Below are positions 9,808-20,322 of a stretch of DNA of 64,000 nt, one piece after another. The stretch comes from Chromatiales bacterium (GTDB taxonomy: Bacteria > Pseudomonadota > Gammaproteobacteria > RBG-16-57-12): NCBI GenBank assembly GCA_026989455.1, contig JALSJH010000009.1:41401-105400 (forward strand). Direction: 5' to 3'. How positions within the stretch are numbered: position 1 is the first letter of the stretch; each line of letters begins with the position of its first letter. The notes under the pieces were generated by a model, which saw nothing but the letters and a program-made list of their open reading frames with translations, was not told the origin of the DNA and did no database searches. Made by a program: the position numbers and the translations under genes.

Positions 9808-10221
9808 ATGCGAAGTGTTCAAAATCAGCAGGGGTTTACGTTGATTGAATTGATGGTTTCGGTGGCGATTGTGGCGATCATTGCATCCATTGCTTACCCC
9901 GCTTATACCGACTCGGTGTTAAGGTCTGGGCGGGCGGATGCGACCACCGCACTACTTCAGTTACAGATGGATCAAGAGAAACATCGGGCTAATAACCCAA
10001 CTTACGCGACGGCGGTCACCGGTGGCGGAGAACTTGGGTTGAGCTGGTCAAGTGATGTCACTGCAAAAGGTTATTATACCCTTGCCATCGCTGCCGCTGA
10101 TGCCGCCACATTTACCGCAACGGCTACGGTCGTTACCGGAACCCGTCAGGAGGCGGATACCGCCTGTGAAATCATTACGATTGATCAGGATGGAGCCGCA
10201 GGGGATCTGGATTGCTGGTAG
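9808..10221 (+). CDS. pilE: type IV pilin, PilE-like
   Basis: [48 protein letters not shown] cgggga before ATG 9808. Confidence 0.85.
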   Translation: MRSVQNQQGFTLIELMVSVAIVAIIASIAYPAYTDSVLRSGRADATTALLQLQMDQEKHRANNPTYATAVTGGGELGLSWSSDVTAKGYYTLAIAAADAATFTATATVVTGTRQEADTACEIITIDQDGAAGDLDCW

Positions 10222-10882
10222 CAAGGGTTGCTTCTGTTCTCTTGCGCTTGCTTTGATCCAGCCAGTTTTTTGCCGCAATTAATAGCCCCAGACCAATAAA
10301 GGCACCTGGGGGGAGAATTGCCAGCAAAAATCCTTGGTAGTCATCAAACAGGGTGATGGTGAGCCAGGCAGCCCCACTACCAAACATTAAATGAGCCTGA
10401 TCAAAGAGCGTGCCTTGCCCCAGCAACTCCCGCAGTGCCCCCAATACCACCAGTACTGCCATAAAGCCCAAGCCCATCATTAAACCGTCCCAGAGTGCAT
10501 AGCCGGGGCTGTTTTTAGAGGCGAATGCTTCTGCGCGGGCGATGATTGCGCAGTTGGTGACGATGAGCGGGATAAAGATGCCGAGTATTTTGTGTAGATC
10601 GTGCATGAAGGCACTCATCAGCAGATCGATTGCGGTGACAAATGAGGCGATGATCATGACAAAAACCGGCACCCGCACTTCAGGCCTAACCCAGTAACGA
10701 ATCAGCGAGACGGTGAGGTTGGAGCAGAGCAGCACCAGCAAGGTCGCCAAACCCAGGCCGAGTCCGTTGATGGTGTTATTGCTCACCGCCAGCAGCGGGC
10801 AGAGCCCCAGCAGTTGAACAAAGGCGACATTGTTTTGCCATAATCCTTGTTCGGCAATATCCCGATAGCTGGTGTTACTCAC
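10175..10882 (-). CDS. rnfE: Rnf complex subunit E
   Basis: Membrane protein, [29 protein letters not shown] pattern; last gene of the rnf operon. Confidence 0.93.
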   Translation of the reverse strand: MSNTSYRDIAEQGLWQNNVAFVQLLGLCPLLAVSNNTINGLGLGLATLLVLLCSNLTVSLIRYWVRPEVRVPVFVMIIASFVTAIDLLMSAFMHDLHKILGIFIPLIVTNCAIIARAEAFASKNSPGYALWDGLMMGLGFMAVLVVLGALRELLGQGTLFDQAHLMFGSGAAWLTITLFDDYQGFLLAILPPGAFIGLGLLIAAKNWLDQSKRKRTEATLATSNPDPLRLHPDQS

Positions 10883-11522
10883 GGCTCTCTACCTCGCGGG
10901 GCATGGATGGGGTGTTGAAAATCATCTCTCGGTGTTGCTGGAAATACTTTAGCGTATGGTGAACCGCCTTCACGATGGCGCGAGGGGTAATGGTGGCACC
11001 GGTGAACTGATCAAAAACCCCGCCATCCTTTTCTACCCGCCACTGTTCACTGCTTAGCGTGGAGAGCGAGTGGTTGTTAAAACTCAAAATCCAGTCAGAA
11101 CGCTGAGCCTCAATATCATCACCCAGTCCGGGGGTCTCATGGTGTTGAAGAACCCGCACACCTGCCAAACTGCCATCGTAGTTGATCGCCACCAGCAGCT
11201 TGATCGCCCCGCCGTAGCCATTGGGTGCAATAGAGGTGAACAGTGCGGCAACTGGCTCTCCTGATTTGCGGGCACGGTATACTCGAGTGGGTTTGTGGCT
11301 ACCGAGCAGCGCTTTATCGGTGACCTCGATCACATCATGATAGAGGTCGTTGTCGCACCGCTCATGTGGAACCAGCTCATGCAGGCTGCGCAGCAGTGCT
11401 TCGCGGTGTGCTTGTTCGATTCGCTCTTCAGTCGCTTCGTAAGTCACCGCAACCAAGGTGCTGCCAATAATCGCAAATCCGCCAAGAATCGCGCCGGTAA
11501 TGAGTATCTGCCTCACGATCAT
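10875..11522 (-). CDS. rnfG: Rnf complex subunit G (FMN-binding)
   Basis: [16 protein letters not shown] covalent FMN motif; [10 protein letters not shown]. Confidence 0.95.
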   Translation of the reverse strand: MIVRQILITGAILGGFAIIGSTLVAVTYEATEERIEQAHREALLRSLHELVPHERCDNDLYHDVIEVTDKALLGSHKPTRVYRARKSGEPVAALFTSIAPNGYGGAIKLLVAINYDGSLAGVRVLQHHETPGLGDDIEAQRSDWILSFNNHSLSTLSSEQWRVEKDGGVFDQFTGATITPRAIVKAVHHTLKYFQQHREMIFNTPSMPREVESRE

Positions 11523-12559
11523 GAGTTTCGACCCCTGCCAAATACTCTAGGTTGGGTGTAGTAGTCGAGGGTAGGTGCCAGCATGTTCATCAACAATACT
11601 GCAAAGGCAACACCCTCCGGGTAGCCTCCCCAGCTGCGAATAATGTAAACCAATATGCCGATGCCGATGCCAAAGAGGATGCGGCCCCGATTGGTGGTAC
11701 TGGCAGTAACCGGGTCGGTGGCGATAAAAAATGCCCCCAGCATTGCGCCGCCACTGAGCAGGTGAAAGAGTGGGCTGGCGTAGCGCTCAGAGTCGATGAG
11801 CCAGAACACGCCCGCAATTAAGGCAAGGCTGGCAAGCATCGCCACAGGTATGTGCCAGTGAATCACTTTTTTGTAGATTAACCAGCAGCCGCCCACCAAA
11901 AAGGCGAGATTGATCCACTCCCAGCCTGATCCGGCCAGTTGCCCAAAAATTGTGTTGTCATGGATGATCTCGCTGATGACGTGGTTCTGTGTTAGCTGGG
12001 TTTTGAGGTGATCAAGGGGGGTTGCCATCGAGATGGCATCCGGGTTAATGCCGTTGGCTAATGTCCCCGTTAGAGTCGCCGAGAGTGCTCCAACGAAGCT
12101 GATGCTCTCTCCGCTGATGGCTTCGGGTGGCAACCAGGTGGTCACCTCGCGGGGAAAAGAGATTAGCACCACCACATAGCCAATCATCGCTGGGTTGAAG
12201 GGGTTGAAACCCAAGCCACCATAAAGGTGCTTGGCAAATACGATGGCAAAAAAAACAGCGACGACTAATAGCCACCAGGGAGCCAGTGGTGGCAAGGCCA
12301 GTGCCAGTAAAACGGCGGTTAAAACCGCGCTGAAATCACCCAGATTAGACCCCAGTGGTCGTTTGCGCAGCCGTAACGCGATGGCTTCGAATGTGAGTGC
12401 CGCCAGTACCGCAATGAGGATGTTGACAATAATGCCCCAGCCGAAAAAAACAACATAGAGGGTAATCGCCGGAAGCAGTGCCCACAATACGCGTTGCATC
12501 AGTTGGCTTAGCTGATCACCTGAATGAATATGGGGCGAGCTGGGTGTGTTGAGCTGCAT
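11519..12559 (-). CDS. rnfD: Rnf complex subunit D
   Basis: Polytopic; GGLGFNPFNPAMIGYVV and ATDPVTASTTNRGRILFG motifs. Confidence 0.95.
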   Translation of the reverse strand: MQLNTPSSPHIHSGDQLSQLMQRVLWALLPAITLYVVFFGWGIIVNILIAVLAALTFEAIALRLRKRPLGSNLGDFSAVLTAVLLALALPPLAPWWLLVVAVFFAIVFAKHLYGGLGFNPFNPAMIGYVVVLISFPREVTTWLPPEAISGESISFVGALSATLTGTLANGINPDAISMATPLDHLKTQLTQNHVISEIIHDNTIFGQLAGSGWEWINLAFLVGGCWLIYKKVIHWHIPVAMLASLALIAGVFWLIDSERYASPLFHLLSGGAMLGAFFIATDPVTASTTNRGRILFGIGIGILVYIIRSWGGYPEGVAFAVLLMNMLAPTLDYYTQPRVFGRGRNS

Positions 12560-14134
12560 TTAGGTATTTCCCCCGGATTCTGGTTTTTCGGGGCTGGCTT
12601 CTGCCGCCTGTTGTTTTTTTGCCTTGACCCGCGCCATAGCGTCTTCTATCGCCTGCTTTTTGTCACTGTTTTCACTGTTGTTGGCCGCCACCTTGGCGGC
12701 TTTTGCTTTGTGGCGGGCCTTTTTTTCAGCCTTTTCTCGTTCGATGCGGAGCTGGCGGAATTGATGGCGCTCTTTAGCCAGTTCAGCCTGCTTTTTCTCC
12801 TGCTCGGCTTGCCAGATTGAGGTCTTGGCAAAGCGGAAATACTGCACTAAGGGGATCTGGCTGGGGCAGACATAATCACAACAGCCACACTCGATGCAAT
12901 CAAATAGATTGTAGTCCTGCACTTTATCAAAATCTTTGGCGCGACTGTGCCAGTAGAGTTGTTGTGGTAACAGGTTAATCGGGCAGACATCGGCACAGCT
13001 TCCACAGCGAATACAGGCGTGGGCTTGCTGTTTGTCGAGCAGGGGCACGGTTTTTTTATCGGTTACCAGCAGGCAGTTACTGGTTTTTATCAGTGGTATT
13101 TCAACGGAGTTGAGGGAAAAGCCCATCATCGGGCCGCCGTGAATAATGCGCTCCACAGATGACTCTTCAACGCCCGCTTGAGCTAACAACTCAGCGGCAC
13201 TGATACCGAATGGAATCTCATAATTGGCAGGTTTTTTTAGAGCGCCGGTAACGGTGGTGATGCGGCTGATCAGCGGCTCCCCTAGGCAGATGGCGCGGTA
13301 TACGGCGGCGGCTGTCCCGACATTATGCACCACCACCCGTTTTTCGATAGGCAGCGCTTTGGGGGGGATCTCTTTGCCGGTTAATATTTTGATCAGCTGT
13401 TTTTCACCGCCGGTTGGATAGCGTGTGGGCACCTCGATGACCTCAACCTCAACCGCAAGTTCCTTTATGGCACCGCGCAGTGCAGCGGCGGCTTCGGGCT
13501 TATTATCTTCAATGCCGATAACGCAGTTTTTTGCGACCAGCGCATGTTTCATGATCATTAACCCTTTAATGATCTCTAAAGGGCGTTCCCTCATTAATAT
13601 ATCGTCACAGGTGATATAGGGCTCACACTCCGCGCCATTCAAAATAAGGGTTTCGACCACTCGGTCGTTGCCGAGAGTCAACTTTAGAAAGCTTGGGAAG
13701 CCAGCGCCGCCTAACCCGACCACTCCGGCGTTACGAATGTAATCACGGATCTGATCCGGTGAGTAGTCGTGACAATCACCCACTGGTTTGCGGTGGTCAC
13801 ACCAGGCATCGTTGCCATCGGTTTCAATGACGATGCAGGGCGCTTTTAACCCAGAGGGGTGAGGGATTGCATATTCGCCGATCTCAATAACCCTGCCTGA
13901 CGTGGGGGCGTGTACCGGCGCACTAATGAGGCTGGCCGCCTTGGCAATCATCTGCCCTTTGAGTACCGAGTCACCCACCTCAACAATGGGGGTTGAAGGG
14001 GTGCCAATATGTTGCTGTAGTGGCAGCGTCAGGCGTTGGGGCAGTGCCGCTTTCTGGATCGGCAGGCGGGTGCTCTGTTGTTTATGTTCAGGGAGTTTGA
14101 CTCCGCCCTTATATTGGAACAACTGGCGAATCAC
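12560..14134 (-). CDS. rnfC: Rnf complex subunit C (4Fe-4S)
   Basis: Probable GTG start 14134 overlapping the rnfB stop (GTGA); [12 protein letters not shown] and [15 protein letters not shown]; Lys/Ala-rich tail. Confidence 0.95.
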   Translation of the reverse strand: MIRQLFQYKGGVKLPEHKQQSTRLPIQKAALPQRLTLPLQQHIGTPSTPIVEVGDSVLKGQMIAKAASLISAPVHAPTSGRVIEIGEYAIPHPSGLKAPCIVIETDGNDAWCDHRKPVGDCHDYSPDQIRDYIRNAGVVGLGGAGFPSFLKLTLGNDRVVETLILNGAECEPYITCDDILMRERPLEIIKGLMIMKHALVAKNCVIGIEDNKPEAAAALRGAIKELAVEVEVIEVPTRYPTGGEKQLIKILTGKEIPPKALPIEKRVVVHNVGTAAAVYRAICLGEPLISRITTVTGALKKPANYEIPFGISAAELLAQAGVEESSVERIIHGGPMMGFSLNSVEIPLIKTSNCLLVTDKKTVPLLDKQQAHACIRCGSCADVCPINLLPQQLYWHSRAKDFDKVQDYNLFDCIECGCCDYVCPSQIPLVQYFRFAKTSIWQAEQEKKQAELAKERHQFRQLRIEREKAEKKARHKAKAAKVAANNSENSDKKQAIEDAMARVKAKKQQAAEASPEKPESGGNT

Positions 14135-14682
14135 TTGCGCGCCTCCAGTGTGTGAATGGGGTAGGGCCATTTCCAGTTCTGTGCGGTCTGCTTTACCGGC
14201 TGCATGACGATGCAATCAACCGGGCAGGGGGGAATGCAGAGCTCGCAGCCCGTGCACTCTGATTCGATGACGGTGTGCATCTGCTTGGCAGCTCCCAGAA
14301 TGGCATCGACCGGGCAAGCTTGTATGCAGAGGGTGCAGCCAATGCAGGTATCTTCAATGATAAAGGCGACGGTCGCCTCAGGTTCGGCCTCATGTTCGGT
14401 GCCGAGTGGTTGAGGGTCGACACCGAGCAGGTCGGCCAGAGCCAGCATGGTGGCTTCTCCACCGGGCGGGCACTGGTTGATGTTAGCTTCGCCACTGGCG
14501 ATGGCTTCGGCATAAGGGCGGCAACCAGGGTAGGAGCACTGTCCGCACTGGGTTTGCGGCAGTACATTGTCGATTTGATCAACAATGGGATCACCCTCTA
14601 CTTTAAAGCGAATAGCGGCATAGCCGAGAATCAGCCCAAAAACAGTGGCCAGCAGCGTGAGTATGATAATGGCTGTTAGCAC
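14131..14682 (-). CDS. rnfB: Rnf complex subunit B (Fe-S)
   Basis: [48 protein letters not shown]. Confidence 0.96.
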   Translation of the reverse strand: MLTAIIILTLLATVFGLILGYAAIRFKVEGDPIVDQIDNVLPQTQCGQCSYPGCRPYAEAIASGEANINQCPPGGEATMLALADLLGVDPQPLGTEHEAEPEATVAFIIEDTCIGCTLCIQACPVDAILGAAKQMHTVIESECTGCELCIPPCPVDCIVMQPVKQTAQNWKWPYPIHTLEARK

Positions 14683-14686
14683 GCGA

Positions 14687-15268
14687 CTATCCCTTCACCA
14701 GGCCAGAAAAGCCCATAAAGGCCAGCGACATGAAGCCTGCGGTGATCAGTGCGATCGGTGCGCCACGAAATATTTCGGGCACATCGGCAACTGCGATGCG
14801 CTCGCGAATGGCGGAAAAGAGGATCAAAACCAGCGAAAATCCAACCGCAGCACCAAAGCCATAAATTGCCGATTGCAGGAAGGTCATCTCCTCCTGAATG
14901 ATCAGCAATGCAACCCCCAGTACCGCGCAGTTGGTAGTGATCAGTGGCAGAAAGATACCGAGCACCTGATAGAGCAGCGGACTGGTTTTGTGCACCACCA
15001 TTTCGGTAAACTGAACCAGTGCCGCAATCACCAGTATAAAGGCGATGGTGCGTAGAAACTCAAGCCCAAAAGGGATTAGCAGATAGGTGTTTATCAAATA
15101 ACTGCATACGGAAGAGAGGGTTAATACGAAAGTGGTGGCCAGCGCCATGCCGGTGGCGGTCTCCAGTTTGCGAGAAACGCCCATGAAGGGGCATAGGCCA
15201 AGGAACTTGACCAAGACGAAGTTGTTGACCAAGACAGTGCTGACTAAAATCAGCAAGTACTCTGTCAT
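14687..15268 (-). CDS. rnfA: Rnf complex subunit A
   Basis: [34 protein letters not shown]. Confidence 0.96.
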   Translation of the reverse strand: MTEYLLILVSTVLVNNFVLVKFLGLCPFMGVSRKLETATGMALATTFVLTLSSVCSYLINTYLLIPFGLEFLRTIAFILVIAALVQFTEMVVHKTSPLLYQVLGIFLPLITTNCAVLGVALLIIQEEMTFLQSAIYGFGAAVGFSLVLILFSAIRERIAVADVPEIFRGAPIALITAGFMSLAFMGFSGLVKG

Positions 15269-15431
15269 CTGTGCAGCTCCCCACTCTCTTCAGGTTGAGC
15301 GCTCTGTACGATTCATATTTTCGCTTTGTTGGAGCGAAAACTATTGTTCGTGCAAAGTCCCCAGGTTATGTGAATTCTCATTTTGCCGTTATCTGTCGAC
15401 TGTCGCAAAGCAATGTTTTATATGAGCCTAT

Positions 15432-15460
15432 AAAAAAGCCCATAACATTTTTTTATGGCC
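15432..15460 (-). terminator. intrinsic terminator after metG
   Basis: CCATAA/TTATGG hairpin followed on the minus strand by a T run (complement of aaaaaa). Confidence 0.6.
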
Positions 15461-15489
15461 TTGATAAAAGTAAGGCGGGTTGGTGGTGA

Positions 15490-17523
15490 CTATTTTACCT
15501 GCATGCCCGGTTGAGCACCTTCATCAGGGCTGAGAATCCACAGCTCTTCACCGCCTGGCCCGGCTGCAAGCACCATTCCCTCCGATAGGCCAAAGCGCAT
15601 CTTTCTCGGGGCAAGGTTGGCCACCACTACCGTTAATTTTCCTTTCAGCTGCTCGGGTGTGTAGGCTGACTTTATACCGGCGAAGACAGTGCGGCTCTCA
15701 CCGCCAATGTCGAGCGTTAGTTGCAGTAGCTTATCGGCTTTTTCGACCCGTTCAGCGGCAACGATTCTGGCAATGCGCAGGTCGATTTTGGCGAAATCAT
15801 CAAAGCTGATCTCCTCTTTGATTGGGTTCTCAGTGAGAGGGCCTGTGGGTGCGGGTGGGGTGATCGCTTGCATATGTTGTTGCGACGCTGCCAGCATCGC
15901 ATCCACTTTATCTCTCTCTACCCGAGTCATCAGCGGTTTAAACTTGTTGATCTCATGGCCAAGTAATGGATTTTTTATCTCACGCCAAAGTATTTCACCG
16001 CTATTCAGAAACAGTTCTGACTTTTCGGTGGTCACCGGCAGTACTGGTTTGAGGTAGCCTATAATGACCCGGAATAGGTTGATGCCCATTGAGCAGATGG
16101 CGTGTAGCTGCTCATCTTCGCCCTCTTTTTTGGCCACCACCCACGGCTGTTGTTCATCAATATACTGATTTGCTTTGTCTGCCAGCGCCATGATGCTGCG
16201 CATAGCGTGACCAAATTCACGATTCTCATATTGGCTGGCGATGGTGTCGCCCTGGGCGATAAACTCAGCGAAAAGTGCTGGCTCACTGAGGTTTTCGGTG
16301 AGTCTGTTGTTGAAGCGTTTGCGGATGAACCCCGCACAACGACTGGCGATATTGACCACCTTTCCAACCAAGTCTGAGTTGACTCTTAACATGAAGTCTT
16401 CCATGTTCAGGTCCATGTCGCTCAGGTCACTGCCCATTTTTGCCGCCAGGTAATAGCGCAGATGCTCCGGATTAAGATGCTCCAAATAGGTGCGCGCCAT
16501 AATAAAGGTGCCACGGGATTTGGACATTTTAGCACCGTTGACCGTCAGAAAGCCGTGACAAAAGACTGCAGTAGGGGTGCGTAAATTGGCACCCTTTAGC
16601 ATGGCGGGCCAAAACAGGGTGTGAAAGTAGGCAATATCTTTACCGATGAAATGGTAAAGCTCAGCTTTACTCTCTGGCCCCCAAAAGTCATCAAAGTTAA
16701 GGTCGTCCCGTTGTGCGCAGAGGTTTTTGAAGCTGGCCATGTAGCCCACTGGGGCATCTAGCCACACATAGAAGTATTTACCGGGTTGGTCTGGAATCTC
16801 AAAGCCGAAGTAGGGAGCATCACGGGAGATGTCCCACTCTTGCAGGCCGCCTTCGAACCATTCGTTGAGTTTATTGGCCACCTCTTTCTGTACGTGCCCC
16901 TCGGTCGACCAGTGCTTTAACATGGTCTCGAAATCGCCCAGCTTGAAAAAGAAGTGCTCGGACTCTTTCTCGATAGGCTTGGCTCCGGAAAGTGCAGAGA
17001 CGGCATTTTTTAGTTCAGTGGGTGAGTAGCTGGCACCGCACGCCTCACAGTTGTCACCGTATTGATCGGCTGCGCCACATTTTGGGCACTCACCTTTGAT
17101 AAAGCGATCGGGTAGGAACATCTCTTTTTCTGGATCATAGGCCTGCTTGATTACCCGGCTATTGATATGTCCCGCCTCACGCAGGCGCGTGTAGATCATG
17201 GCAGAGAGTGTTTTGTTCTCTTCTGAATGGGTGCTGTGGTAGTTGTCAAAACCGATGGAGAAGCCCGCAAAGTCGGCCTGATGCTCACGTTTACTCTTTT
17301 CGATCAGCTGCTCCGGGGTGATGCCTTCCTTTTGCGCGCGCAGCATGATGGGAGTGCCGTGGGCATCATCGGCACAGACAAAAATAGAGTGATGGCCGCG
17401 CATCTTTTGGAAGCGGTTCCAGATGTCAGTCTGGATATGCTCTAGCATGTGACCCAAGTGGATGGGGCCGTTGGCGTAGGGCAGGGCGCTGGTAATCAGG
17501 ATGGTTCTGCTTTGATTGCTCAT
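15490..17523 (-). CDS. metG: methionyl-tRNA synthetase
   Basis: [22 protein letters not shown], zinc motif [19 protein letters not shown]-terminal tRNA-binding domain. Confidence 0.98.
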   Translation of the reverse strand: MSNQSRTILITSALPYANGPIHLGHMLEHIQTDIWNRFQKMRGHHSIFVCADDAHGTPIMLRAQKEGITPEQLIEKSKREHQADFAGFSIGFDNYHSTHSEENKTLSAMIYTRLREAGHINSRVIKQAYDPEKEMFLPDRFIKGECPKCGAADQYGDNCEACGASYSPTELKNAVSALSGAKPIEKESEHFFFKLGDFETMLKHWSTEGHVQKEVANKLNEWFEGGLQEWDISRDAPYFGFEIPDQPGKYFYVWLDAPVGYMASFKNLCAQRDDLNFDDFWGPESKAELYHFIGKDIAYFHTLFWPAMLKGANLRTPTAVFCHGFLTVNGAKMSKSRGTFIMARTYLEHLNPEHLRYYLAAKMGSDLSDMDLNMEDFMLRVNSDLVGKVVNIASRCAGFIRKRFNNRLTENLSEPALFAEFIAQGDTIASQYENREFGHAMRSIMALADKANQYIDEQQPWVVAKKEGEDEQLHAICSMGINLFRVIIGYLKPVLPVTTEKSELFLNSGEILWREIKNPLLGHEINKFKPLMTRVERDKVDAMLAASQQHMQAITPPAPTGPLTENPIKEEISFDDFAKIDLRIARIVAAERVEKADKLLQLTLDIGGESRTVFAGIKSAYTPEQLKGKLTVVVANLAPRKMRFGLSEGMVLAAGPGGEELWILSPDEGAQPGMQVK

Positions 17524-17708
17524 GGTTTGGCTGTTCTTCTGTGGCGTTAGGCGTTCGCCTTTGTGTGGCTATCCGCGTAAAGCGTGCAATTTTGCAATAA
17601 ATCTACAAGTTTTGCACCGCTTTCGGGTAATATTGCGATTAATTGTGTAGATGGTGAGCTTTGTGCTGAAATCATGAGTTGTACCAAATATCTTGCCCCG
17701 GAGGTTTT

Positions 17709-18791
17709 ATGAGCAGTATTCAGCAGTCACAAGTCGAACAGGCTTTGGCGACCTATATCGACCCCTATTTGAAGCGAGACCTGCTCTCTGTCGGTGCTCT
17801 GAAGGGTGTGGAGATCGATGGGGAAAAGGTTCGTTTAAGCCTTGAGCTGGGCTTTCCTTGTGTGGGCCATCATGCGGCATTAGTTGATGGCATAACGGCC
17901 GCCTTACACGGATTTTCTGATGTTTCAGTGTCAATAACCACTAAAATCACCAGCCACTCTGTGCAGCGTGGTGTGACACCCCTGCCGGGGGTGAAAAATA
18001 TTATTGCTATTGCTTCGGGTAAAGGTGGGGTAGGGAAATCAACCACGGCGGTTAATCTGGCGCTGGCGCTTAAGCTGGAAGGTGCCAAGGTGGGTATTCT
18101 GGATGCGGATATTTATGGACCCAGTCAGCCTATGATGCTGGGGTGTCACCAGCGCCCACAATACGCTGAAGGCGAAAAAATGAAACCTTTGGTAAGTCAC
18201 GGTATTGAGTCGATGTCGATTGGTTATTTAATCGATGAAGATACGCCAATGGTGTGGCGTGGTCCTATGGTTGTTTCAGCGTTGCAGCAGCTGTTAAACG
18301 ATACCGCGTGGCAGGAGCTTGACTATTTGATTATCGACTTGCCTCCGGGTACTGGAGATATTCAGTTAACGCTGGCACAGAAGGTGCCGGTTACCGGTTC
18401 CGTGATTGTGACGACACCGCAGGATATTGCGTTGTTGGACGCACGCAAGGCGATCAGCATGTTTGAAAAGGTGTCGGTGCCGGTGATGGGTATTATTGAA
18501 AATATGAGTACCCATGTCTGTAGCCATTGCGGCCACGAAGAGCCTATTTTTGGTGAGGGTGGGGCTGCGCGTATGGCTGAGCAGTATGGTGTCGAAGTGC
18601 TGGGTTCCATGCCGCTGGATATTCGTATTCGCGAAAACCTTGATAGAGGGATGCCAACAGTGGCGGTTGAGCCTGATGGTGAGTTAGGCCTGCGCTATCG
18701 TGAGATGGCGCGTCGTATTTCGGCGCTTATCGCCTTAATGGGTAAGGATTACTCATCGAAGTTCCCCAAAATCGTGATACAAAATAAGTAA
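17709..18791 (+). CDS. apbC: Mrp/ApbC family iron-sulfur cluster carrier ATPase
   Basis: IASGKGGVGKSTTAVNLALAL, DADIYGPSQPMMLG, CSHCG; divergent from metG. Confidence 0.93.
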   Translation: MSSIQQSQVEQALATYIDPYLKRDLLSVGALKGVEIDGEKVRLSLELGFPCVGHHAALVDGITAALHGFSDVSVSITTKITSHSVQRGVTPLPGVKNIIAIASGKGGVGKSTTAVNLALALKLEGAKVGILDADIYGPSQPMMLGCHQRPQYAEGEKMKPLVSHGIESMSIGYLIDEDTPMVWRGPMVVSALQQLLNDTAWQELDYLIIDLPPGTGDIQLTLAQKVPVTGSVIVTTPQDIALLDARKAISMFEKVSVPVMGIIENMSTHVCSHCGHEEPIFGEGGAARMAEQYGVEVLGSMPLDIRIRENLDRGMPTVAVEPDGELGLRYREMARRISALIALMGKDYSSKFPKIVIQNK

Positions 18792-18795
18792 CGAC

Positions 18796-18919
18796 TCAGC
18801 GTATTCATCTTTTGCTGCAACGCTTGGTTATTTTTGTACTCAATCGGCCATATATTTCCTATATGCTCCCTCTTTGCGTGCGAAAATGTCTCGATTTGAG
18901 GGGAATTTAAACACGCTGA
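18796..18919. repeat. degenerate intergenic imperfect palindrome
   Basis: TCAGCGT (18796-18802) / ACGCTGA (18913-18919) concentric with CATATA(tttcc)TATATG (18849-18865); arms between are only partially complementary. Confidence 0.4.
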
Positions 18920-18956
18920 ATAGTCAGCAAAATAATTAATAGAGAGGGCCGAGTTG

Positions 18957-19523
18957 ATGAGCATTAAGTCAGACAAGTGGATCCGTCGCATGGCAAAGAG
19001 CGATGGCATGATTGAGCCGTTTGAACCGGGCCAAGTGCGAGAGGAGAATGGGCAGCGCATTATCTCTTATGGCACCTCTAGCTATGGCTACGATGTGCGC
19101 TGCTCTGATGAGTTTAAGATCTTCACCAACATTAACTCCGCGATTGTCGATCCAAAAAACTTCGATGAGAACAGCTTTGTGGATGTGCAGTCTGATGTCT
19201 GCATTATTCCGCCAAATTCATTTGCGCTGGCGCGAACAGTCGAGTATTTCCGCATTCCCCGTAGTGTCTTAACGATTTGCCTAGGGAAATCAACCTATGC
19301 CCGCTGCGGTATTATCGTCAATGTTACGCCGCTGGAGCCAGAGTGGGAGGGGCATGTGACGCTGGAGTTCTCGAATACCACACCACTGCCCGCCAAAATA
19401 TATGCTAATGAAGGTGTCGCGCAGATGTTGTTTTACGAATCCGATGAGGTTTGCGATGTGTCGTATAAGGATCGCGGTGGTAAATACCAAGGTCAGCGAG
19501 GCGTTACACTGCCAAAGGCGTAA
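18957..19523 (+). CDS. dcd: dCTP deaminase
   Basis: [13 protein letters not shown]...[52 protein letters not shown]. Confidence 0.97.
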   Translation: MSIKSDKWIRRMAKSDGMIEPFEPGQVREENGQRIISYGTSSYGYDVRCSDEFKIFTNINSAIVDPKNFDENSFVDVQSDVCIIPPNSFALARTVEYFRIPRSVLTICLGKSTYARCGIIVNVTPLEPEWEGHVTLEFSNTTPLPAKIYANEGVAQMLFYESDEVCDVSYKDRGGKYQGQRGVTLPKA

Positions 19524-19573
19524 TCACTATTTGTTGAATAGTCTGGTTTGTTAGTCATTTTTATACTCTTCTA

Positions 19574-19603
19574 TTGTGGTCAGCGGGGAACTGCTGCTAT
19601 ACT
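19574..19603 (+). promoter_or_regulatory. predicted sigma70 promoter upstream of the rimP leader
   Basis: TTGTGG (19574-19579), 18-bp spacer, TATACT (19598-19603). Confidence 0.55.
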
Positions 19604-19609
19604 GCGCCA

Positions 19610-19758
19610 CCATTGAAGTGCGGGCTCCCTCTGGGAAAGATAGTAACGCACTTGGAGTCGTCTGACGGGGTGATGGCAGTATGCTCGGTGATGATGTCGT
19701 TGTAGTATCGCTTTTGCGACTAATTTAAGACTCAGAGGCCCCGTCATGGGGCTTTTTG
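19610..19758 (+). ncRNA. structured leader / possible attenuator RNA upstream of rimP-nusA-infB
   Basis: AAGTGCG/CGCACTT stem enclosing TCCC-tct-GGGA; TCGC-tttt-GCGA hairpin; terminator GCCCC-gtcat-GGGGC-TTTTT; GACGGGG (19664-19670) can alternatively pair with CCCCGTC (19739-19745). Confidence 0.5.
19738..19757 (+). terminator. intrinsic terminator in rimP leader
   Basis: GCCCCgtcatGGGGCTTTTT. Confidence 0.7.
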
Positions 19759-19801
19759 TTAGCTGCAGGGAAGCCTGCTGGCTATATAGAGTTGTAATAG
19801 G

Positions 19802-19822
19802 TGGGCCATTGGCCCATTTTTT
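19802..19822 (+). terminator. second terminator-like hairpin just before rimP
   Basis: TGGGCCattGGCCCATTTTTT. Confidence 0.6.
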
Positions 19823-19841
19823 GTTTTTGAAGGTGGCCGTT

Positions 19842-20297
19842 GTGCGTAAAGCATCTGATAAGTTATACGAAATAATTACCCCGGTAGTTGAAGCACTTGG
19901 CTATGAGCTGGTGGGTATTGAGTATATTTCTCAGGGAAAACACTCGGTGCTGCGGCTCTATATCGATAGTGAAAAAGGTATCGTTGTCGATGACTGCGCT
20001 GAGGTGAGCCACCAGGTGAGTGGTGTGCTGGATGTCGAAGACCCCGTTAAGGGCGTTTACCATCTGGAGGTCTCCTCACCGGGTTTGGACAGGCCGCTAT
20101 TTAACGAAGAGCATTATGAGCGTTTTGCGGGACATCAAGCCAAAATACAGCTAACCGCGCCGCTGAATGGGCGGCGTAAGTTTCAAGGTGTTTTGCTTGG
20201 TTTGAAAGCGGGTGGAGTGGCAATTGTTGTAGATGATACTGAATATCTACTGCCCTTTGCTTCTATAGATAAAGCGAATTTGGTCCCCGAATTCTGA
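19842..20297 (+). CDS. rimP: ribosome maturation factor RimP
   Basis: GTG 19842: VRKASDKLYEIITPVVEALGYELVGIEYISQGKHSVLRLYID; followed by nusA. Confidence 0.93.
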   Translation: MRKASDKLYEIITPVVEALGYELVGIEYISQGKHSVLRLYIDSEKGIVVDDCAEVSHQVSGVLDVEDPVKGVYHLEVSSPGLDRPLFNEEHYERFAGHQAKIQLTAPLNGRRKFQGVLLGLKAGGVAIVVDDTEYLLPFASIDKANLVPEF

Positions 20298-20322
20298 TAT
20301 TGAGGCCGCTGGAGGCAGTGAT

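Noticed and set aside
12524-14679. Plus-strand ORFs antisense to rnfC/rnfB (e.g. 12524-12820, 13902-14207, 14275-14679)
   Set aside because: They lie opposite well-supported rnf genes, have biased low-complexity translations and no recognisable motifs; shadow ORFs.
19610-19760. tRNA (Leu/Met) upstream of rimP, as in many gammaproteobacteria
   Set aside because: No cloverleaf, no anticodon arm, no TTCRANY-like T loop; it is reported instead as a structured leader.
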